NCBI GenBank assembly: GCA_021521415.1 | Contig: JAIQDT010007380.1 | Span: 62,001 to 126,000 of the forward strand | DNA: 64,000 bases | Direction of reading: 5' to 3' | Origin: Bidens hawaiensis | Lineage: Eukaryota > Streptophyta > Magnoliopsida > Asterales > Asteraceae | Part shown: positions 1 to 11,742 of the stretch, in pieces | How the letters are laid out: each line of letters begins with the position of its first letter | Position numbering within the stretch: the first letter of the stretch is position 1 | Position numbers and translations under genes: made by a program | The notes under the pieces: model-generated | The model's input: only the letters and a program-made list of their open reading frames with translations | Told to the model about the DNA's origin: nothing | Database searches by the model: none

Positions 1-1458
1 CAATTATTGATTTTTATTGTGGTGTTCCGATATTTATTCTTCTTAAAGATGGTTCTATATGGCGGGTATGTAGTAAACTGTAAGGGGGACGTGCCTGTTT
101 TCCGAAACTCTTGACACAAGGTTATTGTAACCTAAGGATAAGCAATGCGTATAAATCCCAATCAGACGCAGGACCCGGTTGCTTACCCGGATAGTTAGGA
201 AAGAGCATAAACTCTATTAAGCCAAAGCATACCACTTTCAACGCCAAATGAATCACAACTTTAAGTTTTCAAACGCGACCATGTTCTCTTTGTGAAAAGA
301 ATATGGTTGCACTCCTCTATGTTTTACAATGTGTTTTAACTGGAAGTCCGTACACGAATACCCAGCTTTCGGTTCGATTTAATTACGCATTTTTATACGA
401 GAATAGTTAAGTTTTAAAAAAAATTGTGACACGTTTTCTTTATTTATACGCTCATTTACGGCTTAAACTTTTAAAAATTTGCAAAGTAATAACCGAATTT
501 CAAACGATTCCTTTGCTATTTTACTATTATGTGTTAGAAGTGAAAATTTAAAAAGTCATGGTGGTTTATGAACATTCGATTTTCAATTCGATTTCATTAT
601 TTATCGTAAGGTTAATATTTTTACATATGATTATTCAATAATTTATGAGGTTTTCGTTTGTTGAAAGGTGAAAACTCATGACGTTTCATGGGAATTCCAA
701 TTTCGATTTAAAATTTGTTTCATGCGATTTCTTTTCTTTACTTGTATCTATTAGTCGTTTTCATACTTACGTCTCAAGTCACGCGAATTCTTCATGTTTC
801 GTATCATGCTTCCTTGTTTTCCTAGTTGTCACACTCAACTCGCGAAATGACAATCCAAGTTATCAAGTAAATAGCCTACGCGATCCCGATCACCCCACGT
901 TTGACCGCACCTACCTTCATCGCTATAGTTAATTCAAATTCAAACCCAGCACCATTCTTGGAAACGCAAACTAAGCTGAACCAAAAGGTCTCGCGCTGAA
1001 ACACACCCTTTGTACAGTATGTGTAAATTCCACCTGTTTACTTCCCTGAAGCGTTGATATACTTCTATTTGTGGTAGATTCAATTACCACTTAATGCCAA
1101 AATCTACCCAAACTCAAGCCACTCACCCATCTACAAGACCTGTACCTAACCATTTGTCTCAATCACATGTTTAACCTCATGCTTCAAGCCTACTAACATT
1201 GTGGTGACCTTAGCACACCTGCCATACATTGGAAGGCCTAACTTGTTTCCGCCATGCAATATCCTAACCCCGCATCCTTTGTTGACCTTATGCGATTTTT
1301 CGGTTTCAATACTTAGATTTTTTTTACAAAACTCATCAAACTTGTTTATATTTTCTTTTGCATACTTTTCTACATTTTATTTCTTTTACTAACACCTCGC
1401 GCCTAATCCCAAATCCTTAGTTATTTTAACCTTCAGTCAAATGGATTTTCTTTAAAAA

Positions 1459-1720
1459 GAATTTATTTCCTCTATTATTATTATTAATATTACCATCATT
1501 ATTAATGTTACTACTACTATTGTTGTTAGTATCATCCCCGTCATCATCATTATTATTACGGTAATTATCAATATGGTTATCATTAAAAATTTTTTGTTAT
1601 TATTATTGTTAATATTTTTATTATTATCGTTATTAGTAATATCATTATTACTAGTATCATCGTCACTACTATTAATATAATAATATTTAAAGTAAAATAT
1701 TTGCTTCAAACAAGTTTTTG
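1459..1720. repeat. ATT/ATC trinucleotide-rich low-complexity tract
   Basis: Imperfect runs of ATT, ATC and ACT triplets fill about 260 bp. The long Asn/Ile/Met-rich open frame on the minus strand here is a by-product of the triplet repeat and is not a gene. Confidence 0.8.
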
Positions 1721-2705
1721 AAACTATTTTTCATTCAATAATGTTTTTATGATTAGTAATATTATTATTACTAGTATTATCATCACCACTAAAAATAATG
1801 TAATTATTATTTCAAACCACATTTAAAGTAAATTTTTGTTTCAAAACAAGTCTTAAGCCCTATAAGGCTATTTTTCATTCAACAAGTCGGATACTTTGAC
1901 GATCATTTCTTTCCTTTCTACCTAGGTCATGGGCCAAAAGAAAACATTTGTTTTTATGTGAAAGTTTCATAAAATTTACAACTCTTAGCGATAGCTAAAA
2001 ACTTTTTGCCTAAGTAAAATAGAATAAATTTTATTTTATCATGAGTTGGAAAAAAAAAAGAAAAAGAAAAAAAAAGGCATCACGATTTACATCCGATTTT
2101 TGTAAATTATAATATATGTTGCATTCATTCCTTTCTTTCCCCTTCATTAACGCCAATGAGTTTCGGATAAGAAATCATGGCACCATCTCTCACGTCAACT
2201 TTCATACCCCAAACAAACCGACACTTGAGAAGACAAACGTCGAAAGCTCCATTTACTTTTCTTTATTTTCTTCTTCACGTATGTTTCGAACTTGCCCAAA
2301 GTGATTTTTATATCCACTTATTTAGAATATTGTTACGAAGTTATTTCGATTGTTCATTGATCTTTAATCCATATTCGTTTGTATTTTACGAAACGCAAAT
2401 TTGTACATCATCCTTAGTCGCATTTTATGAATCGGTTTACGTTTGTTACCTCGGGATCTATGAGCAATTTCCCATCAATGTAATCGTTAAGTGGAAATTG
2501 GGACTATGAACATGTATGTGTACATAGTTACCTAGTAGAAACCGTATTTTCATTTTTATGTCTACATTTTACTATCCGTGACCGGTTCTCCCCAAACGAA
2601 TTCGTTTACTTAGAACCCCGAACTATGTCCCATGTACATGCCGAGTTTATGTTACGTTATATTTTTACACAAATTGTTTTGTTTATTCGTGTACTTCTCT
2701 TTCAC

Positions 2706-3135
2706 TCGATGTTTTATTTAAACCATTTTGTGGTTCTTGATTTCATCAATTTGGAACAAATGCTTTATTCTGATTTCAAAATTTCAATTCTTTACTGTGA
2801 TAAACTCAAGGTTGCTATTAGAACTTTTCTTTCACAAACTTAATGGATTTCCATATTGTGATAATAGAATATTGTTTATCTATTTTATTTCAAATTATTA
2901 ATTTATATGTTGTAATGTTCACTTTATTTCATCTCAATGTTTTATTTGAACCAATATATTGTTCTTGATTTCATCAATCTAAGACAAATACTTTATTTTA
3001 ATTTTGAAGTTCTAATTATATACTTGATAAGCACAAAGTTACTATTGGAAAAATTTTCTTTTCACAAACTTAATCGATTTCAATATTTTAATATTAAAAT
3101 TTCGTTAATCCATTTCATTTCGAGTTATTTCCAAC
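2706..3135 (+). repeat. diverged tandem duplication, two units of about 228 bp
   Basis: Two adjacent units share the order ATGTTTTATTT, TTCTTGATTTCATCAAT, ACAAACTTAAT, with starts near 2,709 and 2,937. They differ by many substitutions and small indels, so the duplication is old. It lies in the non-coding interior of the Gypsy-like element. Confidence 0.7.
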
Positions 3136-3972
3136 TTACATGTTTATAAGATATAATTGTTTATTCATCTCGACGTTGCCATTGGTCACGTCTATGTTTT
3201 ATTGGAGATTTTCATTTGTTAAACATCATGATATTTTGATACTTAAAAGTTTCGTTTATTTAAGCTATTCTCGAACCTAATGCGTTATCAAGTTACATAT
3301 TCATATTTCGTTGGTTAAATGCCACGTTTACTTACCACGTTATTATCGACCACATTATTTCAATCACATGTTACGATGTTCATAATTCTAAATGCTTCAT
3401 TCTTTAACTTCATTACCTCGTTTATTTCATTTTTCAAATCGTTTACTTGGTTTAGACTCGATGATTTTATTTACTTGACTTAGTGTTTCGCGTCGTCCTT
3501 GGTCTGAATGGTCTATCAAAATGTTTTAGTAATGCTTACCCTTTAAATTCATTATTTTTTTATTTTCAACGTTCTATATGAGAATTTTATGTAATTATAA
3601 AGTCCATGTCTTAAAACCACACAATAGAACAAGTTATATGGACCATCCGACAATAGAGGTAATTATGGGTCGACACATAATTATCAAAGTCCTCGTATGG
3701 AAAATATAATAAGTCCGGTTGTGTGAAATAACTCGGAACTTGGAATGATTTTTTGGAGAACGGGGCAAATAAAATATGATTAGGGCATGGTGGATACGCC
3801 GCTGGTACATCCTATATATAAGTGTCCTTGTCATATTTCTTATTTGTGGCGTTCTTTCGGGTCATTCAAAGATCTACGTTATTTTATTTTAATTATGCAT
3901 GTATAAAATTTCTAAAATTTCCAACAACTCCGTTTATTAGTTGTTCTCTTTTAATTTTTTTTTATTTTAATT

Positions 3973-4003
3973 TCGGGACGAAATTTCTAAATGTTGTAAG
4001 TCC
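3973..4003 (+). other. polypurine-tract region upstream of the LTR
   Basis: The segment CGGGACGAAATTTCT followed shortly by the LTR start TGTAACA resembles the junction usually seen just before the 3' LTR of plant chromovirus-type Gypsy elements. It is degenerate, with no long G run left. Confidence 0.45.
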
Positions 4004-4449
4004 TGTAACATTCGTTACTATTCAAACCTGAAAACCCGACCCATTTTAAATTTTCGGTTTTGTTTCTATTTAAATTCATATACTTTAATAATATTATTAA
4101 TTAATCTCAATTTTCATTATATGTATTTTATGTGATCATTTCTATGCAAATATACTTTTTACCATCCTTTTAGTATTGCATACTCATTTAAAGATTATTT
4201 ATTCATGAACTTTTCCCATGCAAATTATTAGAATAAATCTTGGATTATTATTATTACCATCTTTTTCATATGTTATTTTTTTTATTAACTAATAAAAATA
4301 AAGCAATTAATGTTTTAATTAAATAAAATTACTAAAAGAGTTAAAACACTTTGAAATCCTTTTAAACCATTTTAATTTTTGTTTTTAATTATATTAAATA
4401 TGATTAATTTTCATAAATCTCATAAGACATAACTACTTCATATCTTCAC

Positions 4450-4457
4450 TATAAAAG
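4450..4457 (+). promoter_or_regulatory. TATA box in LTR
   Basis: TATAAAAG, followed about 30 bp later by a leader rich in C, T and A. The placement fits a Pol II promoter in the U3/R part of the LTR. Confidence 0.45.
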
Positions 4458-4729
4458 GAGGACAAATCCTTCATTATTTTCACACCTCAATCCACTATTT
4501 TCTTAAGATTGAAAGCACTAACAAGTAAGTTTTATGATTCCATGCATTTTATAGTTTTGTTTTGATTTAATGTTGAATGTTCATAATTTATTCTTCATGA
4601 TCATGTTACTTTTATTATAAAAATTTTATATTTTGGTCTTAAGAATCATTATGATCATGGATATCCAAAACAAACACTTTGATTTTTCTAAATCTTGGAT
4701 CAAACCTAGTTATTGTGCAAGAACAAGCA

Positions 4730-4732
<3 letters not shown>

Positions 4733-4772
<40 letters not shown>
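4733..4772. repeat. (TA)n microsatellite
   Basis: About 20 AT dinucleotides without interruption. Confidence 0.95.
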
Positions 4773-4776
<4 letters not shown>

Positions 4777-6068
4777 CTAAATCTTTTGATTTGTTGATCA
4801 TCATAAACTTATATACTTTCTTTTAAATATAATGATTTATAAAAATTTCTTTTATTTAAAATATTTTACGATAGATATAGCATACTTCATATCTTTAAAT
4901 TAATAATTTAGTAAATTAATTATTGTTTATGTTATTTCAACATAAACTAATATTTATAATTTTTTAAAAGAATTTCATGCAAAACAATTAAGTTAATTAA
5001 TTAGTAAATTAATTAATTATGTTTCTAGAATAAACATAAATTGTTTAATCATAAATTGTTATTAATATTGTTATTTAATCTTATATTAATAAGTTATAAT
5101 TATTTATTTACAAATCATTCTTCAACTAATAAGCATCAAATGATTTATATAAACTTTATTCATTTTTATTAAACTCATTACAAATCCCCAAGTCCCCATT
5201 TGCCATAGGTTAATGAAATATATATATTAAAATTAATGCCTCATTCCTAAAACTAATGTTATTTAATTTTTATAATCCCAATAGTTAGTCTTTAAATTTT
5301 GTATTTCCTTTTTAATTCTAGTTTGTAACGTTCAATTGCTTCGATTTCATTTACGTACTTTCGGTTTTATTTCAAGTTTGTCTTCAACATCATGGTGAGT
5401 TTCTCTCACCCCCTTTTTACTCTTTTTAACTATTTTGGGGGTAGCATATATATCCTATCAAAAATTCAATTTATTTATTTATTATCTACAAACTACAATT
5501 CGCATCATGGACTTGTGTGTTTACTTGTTACTTGCTCAATTATTACATGCATGGATTTCTTCGATAAGTATGATCATACACCCCCTTTTGCACCCATGGA
5601 CCATTTGTTTCTGGTGGAAAAGGGACTCCGATCTGAGTGCGTTGGTGCACAATCCCAACTGGAAAAGACCTTCATTTATTCTTTACACTCATGGACCGTT
5701 GTTTCTAGTGTAAAGAACCCTTATGTGATTTTCACAAGTTTTCATGGAATTGTATTGTTTTTATTTATTATTTTCAACTGTGTGAACTCACCAACTATTC
5801 AGTTAGTTGACTTTATTTTATATATATGCTACAGGTACTTTCGTTTGAGGATGAATTGGCGAAGATACTAGAAGTTAGGTTATTTAAATAATAAACAAGA
5901 AGACATTTGTTTTGTTTCTTCTTCTTTGTGTTTGTTCGTTTGAAATAACTTGTGTACTTGATGTTTTGGAATGAATTAATGATAATATTGTCACTTAATA
6001 GTGTCACATGTGTTTTGAGCAATCTGTACGTCACACTCAGGCGTTTCCGCTTTAGCTGGGGTGTTACA

Positions 6069-7096
6069 TTTACTAGAACCGTCGATCGAGCTGACTGCAA
6101 AATCCCTCTAATCCATAGAACCCATCGATCAGGAAAACCCATTTGCAACATTATGGATAAAAGAAAGTTCCAATTCACATTATCGTATGCTTTCTCAAAG
6201 TCAATCTTCAATAAAAATGTCTTTTTTTCTTTTTTCTTAAACCATCCCAAAAGCTTGTTCACAATCAACGGCCCATCCAAAATGAAACGATCACATGAAA
6301 ACACTGATTGATTCTCTGAGATCACGAACCCCAAAACCTTTTTTTGACGATTAGCAAGGACCTTAGAGATCACTTTACTAATAATCCCTATAAGGGTAAT
6401 AGGTCTATAATCTTTGAGACCCAAAAGAGTACAAACTTTAGGAATCAAAGTTATAAAAGCTTACCCACAACCAAAACTAATCAAAGCTGTCTCATGAAAG
6501 CCGGAGAAAATATTGAAGAAGTCATCCTCAAAGAAACTCCAAAATATCTTCACAAACTTGAAATTAAAACCATACGGCCTAGGGTATTGTCTGCCCCTCA
6601 AGCAAAAACTGCATCCTTAATCTCTTTTCTAGAAAGAGGCTTGATCAGACTCTCCTTATACTCCATTGGCACCTTATTAATATCATTACATGCCAATGGC
6701 GGTCGCACTTTAAAATTTTCTTTAAAATGATCTCTAAAAAATTTTAATACATGTTTCTTAAATAGGGATGGTTTAGAGACCCACTCCCCCATCAATCTCC
6801 AAGCTAGGAATCACATTCCTAGCCTTTCTCCCATTAACCATACTGTGAAAGAAAGCTGAGTTGTCATCTCCAAAAGAAGCCTATTTGACCTGAGACTTTT
6901 GTTTCATATCTTTACATTTAAAAAATTCAATCTCTTCTATATGCTTTTTCTACATTCCATCCACACCCACAACTTCTCCTCTAATAAATCTCTCTTTTCC
7001 ATACGAAACTCAAGATCTCTTTTGCTGCTTTAAGAATCACCATTTCTTCCTTTTCCTTAGAATAACAGTCTTTTGACCTTTTCCAAAGCCTGTCTC
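6069..7096 (-). pseudogene. L1-type LINE ORF2, reverse transcriptase part (broken)
   Basis: Read on the minus strand, this decayed segment carries the early reverse-transcriptase blocks: a DYRPITLIGIISKVISKVLA block, then ENQSVFSCDRFILDGPLIVN, then motif A as KIDFEKAYDNVNW. Upstream there is the linker that normally precedes the RT (HFKENFKVRPPL, with LSRKEIKDAVF). The frame is interrupted several times. The protein is cut at 6,068, where the Gypsy LTR was inserted, so motif B and the catalytic FADD block are missing. Family: L1-like non-LTR retrotransposon, which copies its RNA at a nicked target. Not functional. Confidence 0.85.
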
Positions 7097-7931
7097 TCAA
7101 CCTCTTGAATTTTTTAAAAGAACCATATTCAAAGGGCCATCACAAGTATACTCGTCCAATGCCATACCGACAACCTCTTCACAATCAGGCCTGTCCAGCC
7201 AAGAATTGAACCAACGAAAAGGCATTAGACCAAAATTATTAATAACCAAAGAGAGAACCAAAGGCGAGTGATCCGACCGTTCTCTAGGAAGGGCTCTCAA
7301 ACAGAAGTTTGGATATTTGTTGAAACTCCCAGAGCAAACAAATACCTATCTATTTTACTTAATTTTCAAACTTTCCTGCTTGCCAAGTAGGTATATTTCA
7401 TTCCTTTCATGTTGTACTCCCTGATTTCTGCTTCAAAAATAAAATCATTAAAAATCCATGCCCCCCCACCAGATTAAACATAGTATTTTTTCTATCTTCA
7501 GAAAAGCGAACAGAATTAAAATCCCCAAAACAACCCACCACCCGCAACTGAATCACCTGAATAATCTCCTTCCATAAAACCCTTTTAACTGTATTATTCT
7601 GAAGGGCATAAACATTCATTATGTTCAATCTAAGATTCCCATCTCAAAGCCAACCGGAAGTAACCAAAAAGTATCATGCTTAATTGAAAAATCCTTCTGA
7701 AACACCTTTGACTCCCACATACTGATCACCCCTGATCTACCCTCCGCGTTAACCAAATGAAACTCAAACCCAGAATCACCCCAAAATTCAGGCAACACCT
7801 CTACTTCAGGATCCGAACACATCATCTCTTGGAGCGACAAGAATGAAGCTCCAAACCGACTTAATTCTATTTATCCAACCCGCCTTTCCATCAAACCCAA
7901 GCCCACGAATATTAATTAAAATACAATTCAT
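7097..7931 (-). pseudogene. L1-type LINE ORF2, endonuclease part (broken)
   Basis: ORF2 appears to start at about 7,931 on the minus strand with an N-terminus of the type M-x-C-x-L-x-NIRGLG, the usual start of the apurinic-like endonuclease of plant L1 elements. Further on are the blocks NIMNVYAL, GCFGDFNSVR and, near the domain end, ERSDHSPLVLSL, with the SDH catalytic triad end. Stops and frame changes split the domain into at least three pieces. It is followed directly by the RT part, as expected for L1. Confidence 0.85.
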
Positions 7932-8460
7932 GACTTACATAATTGTACCCTTTCATGAGCAATCGAGTCTGCAATCATGTAATCGAAGTTTGCCAATCTT
8001 GCACCAACTTCGTCACCAAGTTTTTTGTAGCTTCTACTTCACACGTTCTTACTCACTATCAACCGACCTCGAGGACTGACTTTTATCCGGACGAACTGGC
8101 CTCTCCTCTTCCGACTGAGCACGATCCCCCGCAAAAGCAGGTTCACAATTTAATCCAAACTTACATCATGCTTTCTCCTGAATTCGTGATGTAAGTCTCA
8201 CCATTACTCTCAATCCTTCTTGAATTATTTAATACTATCTCATAATTGTTTACCTCCTCTTTTAGTAACCTTGGAGTGCATAATGAATGGGTCCAACCCA
8301 AAAGGGTCATCCAAGTCCATGTTTAGTCTTGTTTCTTTATGTGGTCTGTCATTACTACTTTTGTAATTTTCCAACGAATCCTTCCACACATCAACATGTT
8401 TTTTTTATTATTTTTCCTTTTGTTTTTGTTGATGTTTTTCCGAAATCTAAGTCAACCCCA
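7932..8460 (-). other. LINE segment between ORF1 and ORF2
   Basis: No strong coding signal remains. The position between the ORF1 and ORF2 remnants makes it the decayed C-terminus of ORF1 plus the inter-ORF spacer. Confidence 0.4.
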
Positions 8461-9221
8461 CTAGGTCCTCCATCCATATCTTTTTCTAGCGACACAAGTC
8501 CGACATCCTGACCATCTCAAGCGAAGTGTTGGTAGCAACCGGAGAACCAGTTTCAGTCCCGTCTTCTTCCTCTGTCGACGAATGAGTGTCTTTTTTTCCG
8601 GTTTGTAAAATCCGGCACCCAATCTCCGACGTCCACTGAAACCTAGACCATGAACGACTTTTTTCTCCACATCATGACAACCTCACCAAGAATCGGGTGG
8701 CCGTCAACGACCGCCAGCCCCACGTAATAGGAAGATGCATCTGCATCGTCGGTTGCATGTTGCGCTTTATGGACTACCTTCCCAAACAAGTTGGCTACAT
8801 CGTCAATGACCTCATTTGACAACACCTGTATCGACACTCCTTGAACTTTTACCCAAGCGATCCTTTCAAATGAAAGTTCCTATCCATCCAAATCATCACA
8901 GATTCAAAATCCCCGCCTCTACCCGTGAACTCATCTCTTTCCAACACAGCCTACTCGTTTGTCGTATACGATATAAAAAGTTCATTCCTCCTAAATATCT
9001 CAACCCTCTTGTCGAAAATCCCATATATTTCATACTAGTCTTGATGTTCGTAAGAACTTCAAAAGAGGCTGCCCTAAGAACAAGAGACCTACCATGAAGG
9101 TTCTCAAAACCAGACAATTTGTCATCGAGTACCAAAGTTTTCTTTATCCCCTTATCCATGCCTCTATCTCCCGTTAACACATCTTTGAAGGACATGGTAT
9201 ATGTTCCGGTAAAATTTGTAA
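8461..9221 (-). pseudogene. L1-type LINE ORF1, gag-like central part (broken)
   Basis: Minus-strand frames encode MSFKDVLTGDRG and VLRAASFEVLTNIKTSM, then QVLSNEVIDDVANLFGKVVH, in the order seen in the DUF4283-like ORF1 proteins of plant LINEs. Frame changes occur near 8,650 and 8,830. The upstream (N-terminal) part of the same ORF lies at 11,375-11,742, beyond the solo LTR insertion. ORF1 proteins bind element RNA. Confidence 0.65.
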
Positions 9222-9692
9222 ACTATTGTAAGACCCCGTTACCGGTAGCCCTACTTTGGTGTTGGATTTACTCATGAACACAGTTCTAAAATCAGAGTTA
9301 ATTAAAAACTTTTGCGGAATAATAAAATAGTCAACCATTCGAGACAATCATCCATAATTTGTCTTTTTAAAACATAACATAAAACATAGTGTCAAATCAT
9401 CACGACCAATCTTCAGATGCCAGCCTTTTCAGTATTGCCATGTGTCTCCCTCAAGCCAGCTGCCTCAGTCGATTAGCCTGCATGCATACTAAAAGTCAGC
9501 TACGCTGAGAGAGTTCTAGTTAATCAGGCAACGTATGATTCATTCTCATATCTACATATGCACCCGAAGGTACATACCTTCCTATTGTCTTACATAATTA
9601 CATACTTACGTATTTTAATTCTTTCTTTCATATTAACATACATACTTTTATTCATACACATACATTTTAAAGAGCCTTACGCCCTATGACCT

Positions 9693-9849
9693 TCGCCGAT
9701 ATTATTAGGGTCGGTTCCCTACAATCTCCGACATTATTAGGGTCGGTACCCTACATTCTCCGACATTATTAGGGTCGGTTCCCTACATTCGCCAACATTA
9801 TTAGGGTCGGTTCCCTACATTCGTCGACATTATTAGGGTCGGTTCCCTC
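9693..9849 (+). repeat. minisatellite, five units of about 31 bp
   Basis: Five near-identical units contain ATTATTAGGGTCGGTTCCCT separated by TAC-ATTC-type linkers. They differ at a few positions only (for example GCCGAT, TCCGAC, GCCAAC, GTCGAC). Confidence 0.9.
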
Positions 9850-10262
9850 GTTCTATCCATACCTTTCGTACATTTCTATACATTCATAATTAAAACATTC
9901 ATACGTCCAAACATCATCTATATATCATATATATGTCAATCATATCTTTATACTATCCTTGACGGCACATGCAATATCCGAAGATCGTTCATGCATCGTC
10001 AAGCATTCATTTATACATAAATCATATAAGGCATACATTTACCACTTAAGGTAAGTGTATTAACTAATCACAACGAGTATGCACACAGCCCCGAAAACAT
10101 AGCAAGGAAATGGGGCTAGAAACTCACCTGAATACGGTTACGTTCACCGTTAATAGTGATTCCCTTCTTGAGCTGTGCACGGCTAACTGTATAATATGTA
10201 CATGTATCAATTAACTATTGCTACTCATATCGTATTTTTATCTTTATATAACCTACAACGAA

Positions 10263-10350
10263 CGGGGGTCTGGGGGCAGCGCCCCTTGTATCGGGGTTCT
10301 AGGGGCGGCAGCCCCTAGCGGGGTCCAAGGGGCAGAGCCCCTGGTTGGGG
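10263..10350 (+). repeat. GC-rich block of imperfect palindromes
   Basis: Three consecutive short segments of the form GGGGCAGCGCCCC, GGGGCGGCAGCCCC and GGGGCAGAGCCCC, each able to form a small hairpin. They stand out sharply from the AT-rich surroundings. Confidence 0.75.
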
Positions 10351-10397
10351 TTAACGCATTTTCCATTATGATTTTAATTTATCATTTTAACTCTCCT

Positions 10398-10665
10398 GAA
10401 TTCGCAAGCGGTCAGAAAGTAAGCGAACATACGTGTAAGCGAACTTAACCAGTAGCGAACTTATCATTAGCGAACTTAGCTTTAGGCGAACTTAACTTGG
10501 CGAAGTTAAATATTAAGCGAACTTATCACCAGGCGAGGTTACAGCTTGGCGAACTTGCTCAGCGAACATGGTTAGCGAACATGCTTGGCGAACATGCAGG
10601 CGAACATGCTGGGCGAACTTACTGGGTGAAGTTAAAAGCAGCGAACCTAGCTGCGGCGAAGTTGC
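10398..10665 (+). repeat. irregular GCGAACTT/GCGAACAT repeat array
   Basis: About 20 occurrences of GCGAAC or GCGAAG followed by T/A-T, spaced 8-25 bp apart. The spacing is irregular, unlike a simple tandem array. Confidence 0.85.
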
Positions 10666-11208
10666 CCAGCTGCACCACTGTTCGTCCTTAACCCCCCCAT
10701 AATCATCTCTGTTACAACGTGTAATTCTTGGATATGATTTTAACCAACCCGCGATCATTCCTATGGTCTTTTTCGGGTAAAACTTGGCCCGGAAAGACAT
10801 AAAGTTTGGACCTTTAAGTTCAAAAACGTTCAATACAAGATCTACGGTTTATCTTAAATGAACCGTACCTGTTTATAAGTTCGTTAGGTTCGTCCTGGCA
10901 TCAAGTTCGTTACTTTACGTTTCGCTTAGACCCGATCTATTATAGTTTCAAGTTTCAATGCTAACCGTCTATAAAAACATGAACTTTAAGATCGAAATCA
11001 TACCTTTACGTTTTCGTTTTGGTCTCGGTTAGCTAGATTATGAACTTTAGATCTTGTATAAATCTTGAATCGCGTTTGCTTGCTCGGGTTTCACCTCTCT
11101 CTCTCTCTCTCGGCCGCGTATAAGGTGGTGTGTGTGTGTGTTTGGAGTGTGAAGAGATTAGGATGGAATGAAATGAGGATTTAGGGTTTTAGGGTGGTTT
11201 AGGAGGAT

Positions 11209-11216
11209 ATTTATAT
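11209..11216 (-). promoter_or_regulatory. TATA box of the solo LTR
   Basis: On the minus strand TATAAATA, preceded by GGGGA and followed by C/T-rich leader DNA. It supports the minus orientation of the solo LTR. Confidence 0.5.
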
Positions 11217-11374
11217 CCCCTAAAGCCATGGACCTAAGGCCCATTCCCTTTAATCCATCTTAATTAGTCCATGATCTTTTCCTTATTAGATGCTAGTTAA
11301 TATTATTTAACACACAACAATTTAACGCAACTTTCTTTATTTATAATTAGAATATTTTAGGATATTACAACTAG

Positions 11375-11742
11375 CCACCATAGCCATGTGAAGTCGGTAT
11401 CTTCGTCTTACTTGGTGTTTCCGACATCCTTCTCTCGTTGATCTCCACATCTTCCAAGACAAACCGTTCAATGTTGATCGATAACTTAAAAGCTCCCATC
11501 CGGATGTTGGACATGCTCCTTACCAATTAGATCTTATTTTTGACGTCCATAAACGAAACAAACCCAAAGCGGTTGCCGCCTTTGTCTCTCTTCTTCGCTA
11601 TGTAAATATCATACATAATATCATATTCCCGTAAGACTCCGACCAAGTCATTGTCGCTACAACGATCTGGTAGGTTTTTGACGAAAATTTTTGTAAGTCG
11701 CCGTTGTATTTCCTCCGGTATAGGTTTCCGTCGATCTCCCAT
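11375..11742 (-). pseudogene. LINE ORF1 N-terminus with RNA-recognition motif
   Basis: The minus-strand frame from an ATG at 11,742 encodes TKIFVKNLPDRCSDNDLVG and further on NRFGFVSF, which are the RNP2 and RNP1 blocks of an RRM (RNP1 as RFGFVSF). RRM-bearing ORF1 proteins are known from plant L1 LINEs. The frame stops after about 71 codons. Weaker coding continues towards the solo LTR at 11,369 and then resumes beyond it at 9,221. This is therefore the 5' part of the LINE ORF1, not an independent splicing-factor gene. Confidence 0.7.

Larger units (their letters stand above)
1..3972 (+). other. non-coding interior of a Ty3/Gypsy-like element (left part outside window)
   Basis: This AT-rich stretch leads into a polypurine-like tract and an LTR at 4,004, so I read it as the interior of the same element. 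No gag, protease, reverse transcriptase or integrase motif is visible in any frame; the open frames are short and low in complexity. A coding-free 4 kb next to the 3' LTR suggests either a non-autonomous (LARD-like) element or a very decayed one. The 5' LTR would lie left of the window. The assignment rests on the right end only. Confidence 0.45.
4004..6068 (+). mobile_element. 2.07-kb LTR (3' LTR) of a Gypsy-like element
   Basis: The sequence starts TGTAACATTC and ends GGGGTGTTACA, giving TG...CA ends. A TATA box lies about 445 bp in, followed by a pyrimidine-rich leader as in LTR promoters. The right boundary is sharp: immediately beyond it the minus strand encodes L1-type reverse transcriptase, so the element interrupted a LINE. 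The left target-site copy is outside the window and cannot be checked. Within the LTR there is a (TA)n run at 4,733-4,772. Confidence 0.65.
9227..11369 (-). mobile_element. solo LTR of 2.14 kb inserted in LINE ORF1
   Basis: The block has TG...CA ends on both strands (plus: TGTAAGACCCC to GGATATTACA). It is flanked by ACTAT (9,222-9,226) and ACTAG (11,370-11,374), a 5-bp target duplication with one mismatch. The minus orientation is supported by a TATAAATA box 153 bp from that end, followed by a leader with CA and GA microsatellites. No internal coding part exists, so LTR-LTR recombination is the likely origin. It splits LINE ORF1 cleanly. It contains two minisatellites and a GC-rich block, listed separately. 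Confidence 0.7.

Noticed and set aside
1452..1709. Asn/Ile-rich open frame on the minus strand
   Set aside because: Arises from ATT/ATC triplet repeats.
5392..5871. 159-codon plus-strand open frame inside the Gypsy LTR
   Set aside because: Lies in U3/R/U5 DNA, has no family features and runs across the LTR without a leader; probably chance.
9693..9849. CRISPR-like array of five regular units
   Set aside because: Units are directly contiguous with no unique spacers, and this is a plant LTR; it is a minisatellite.
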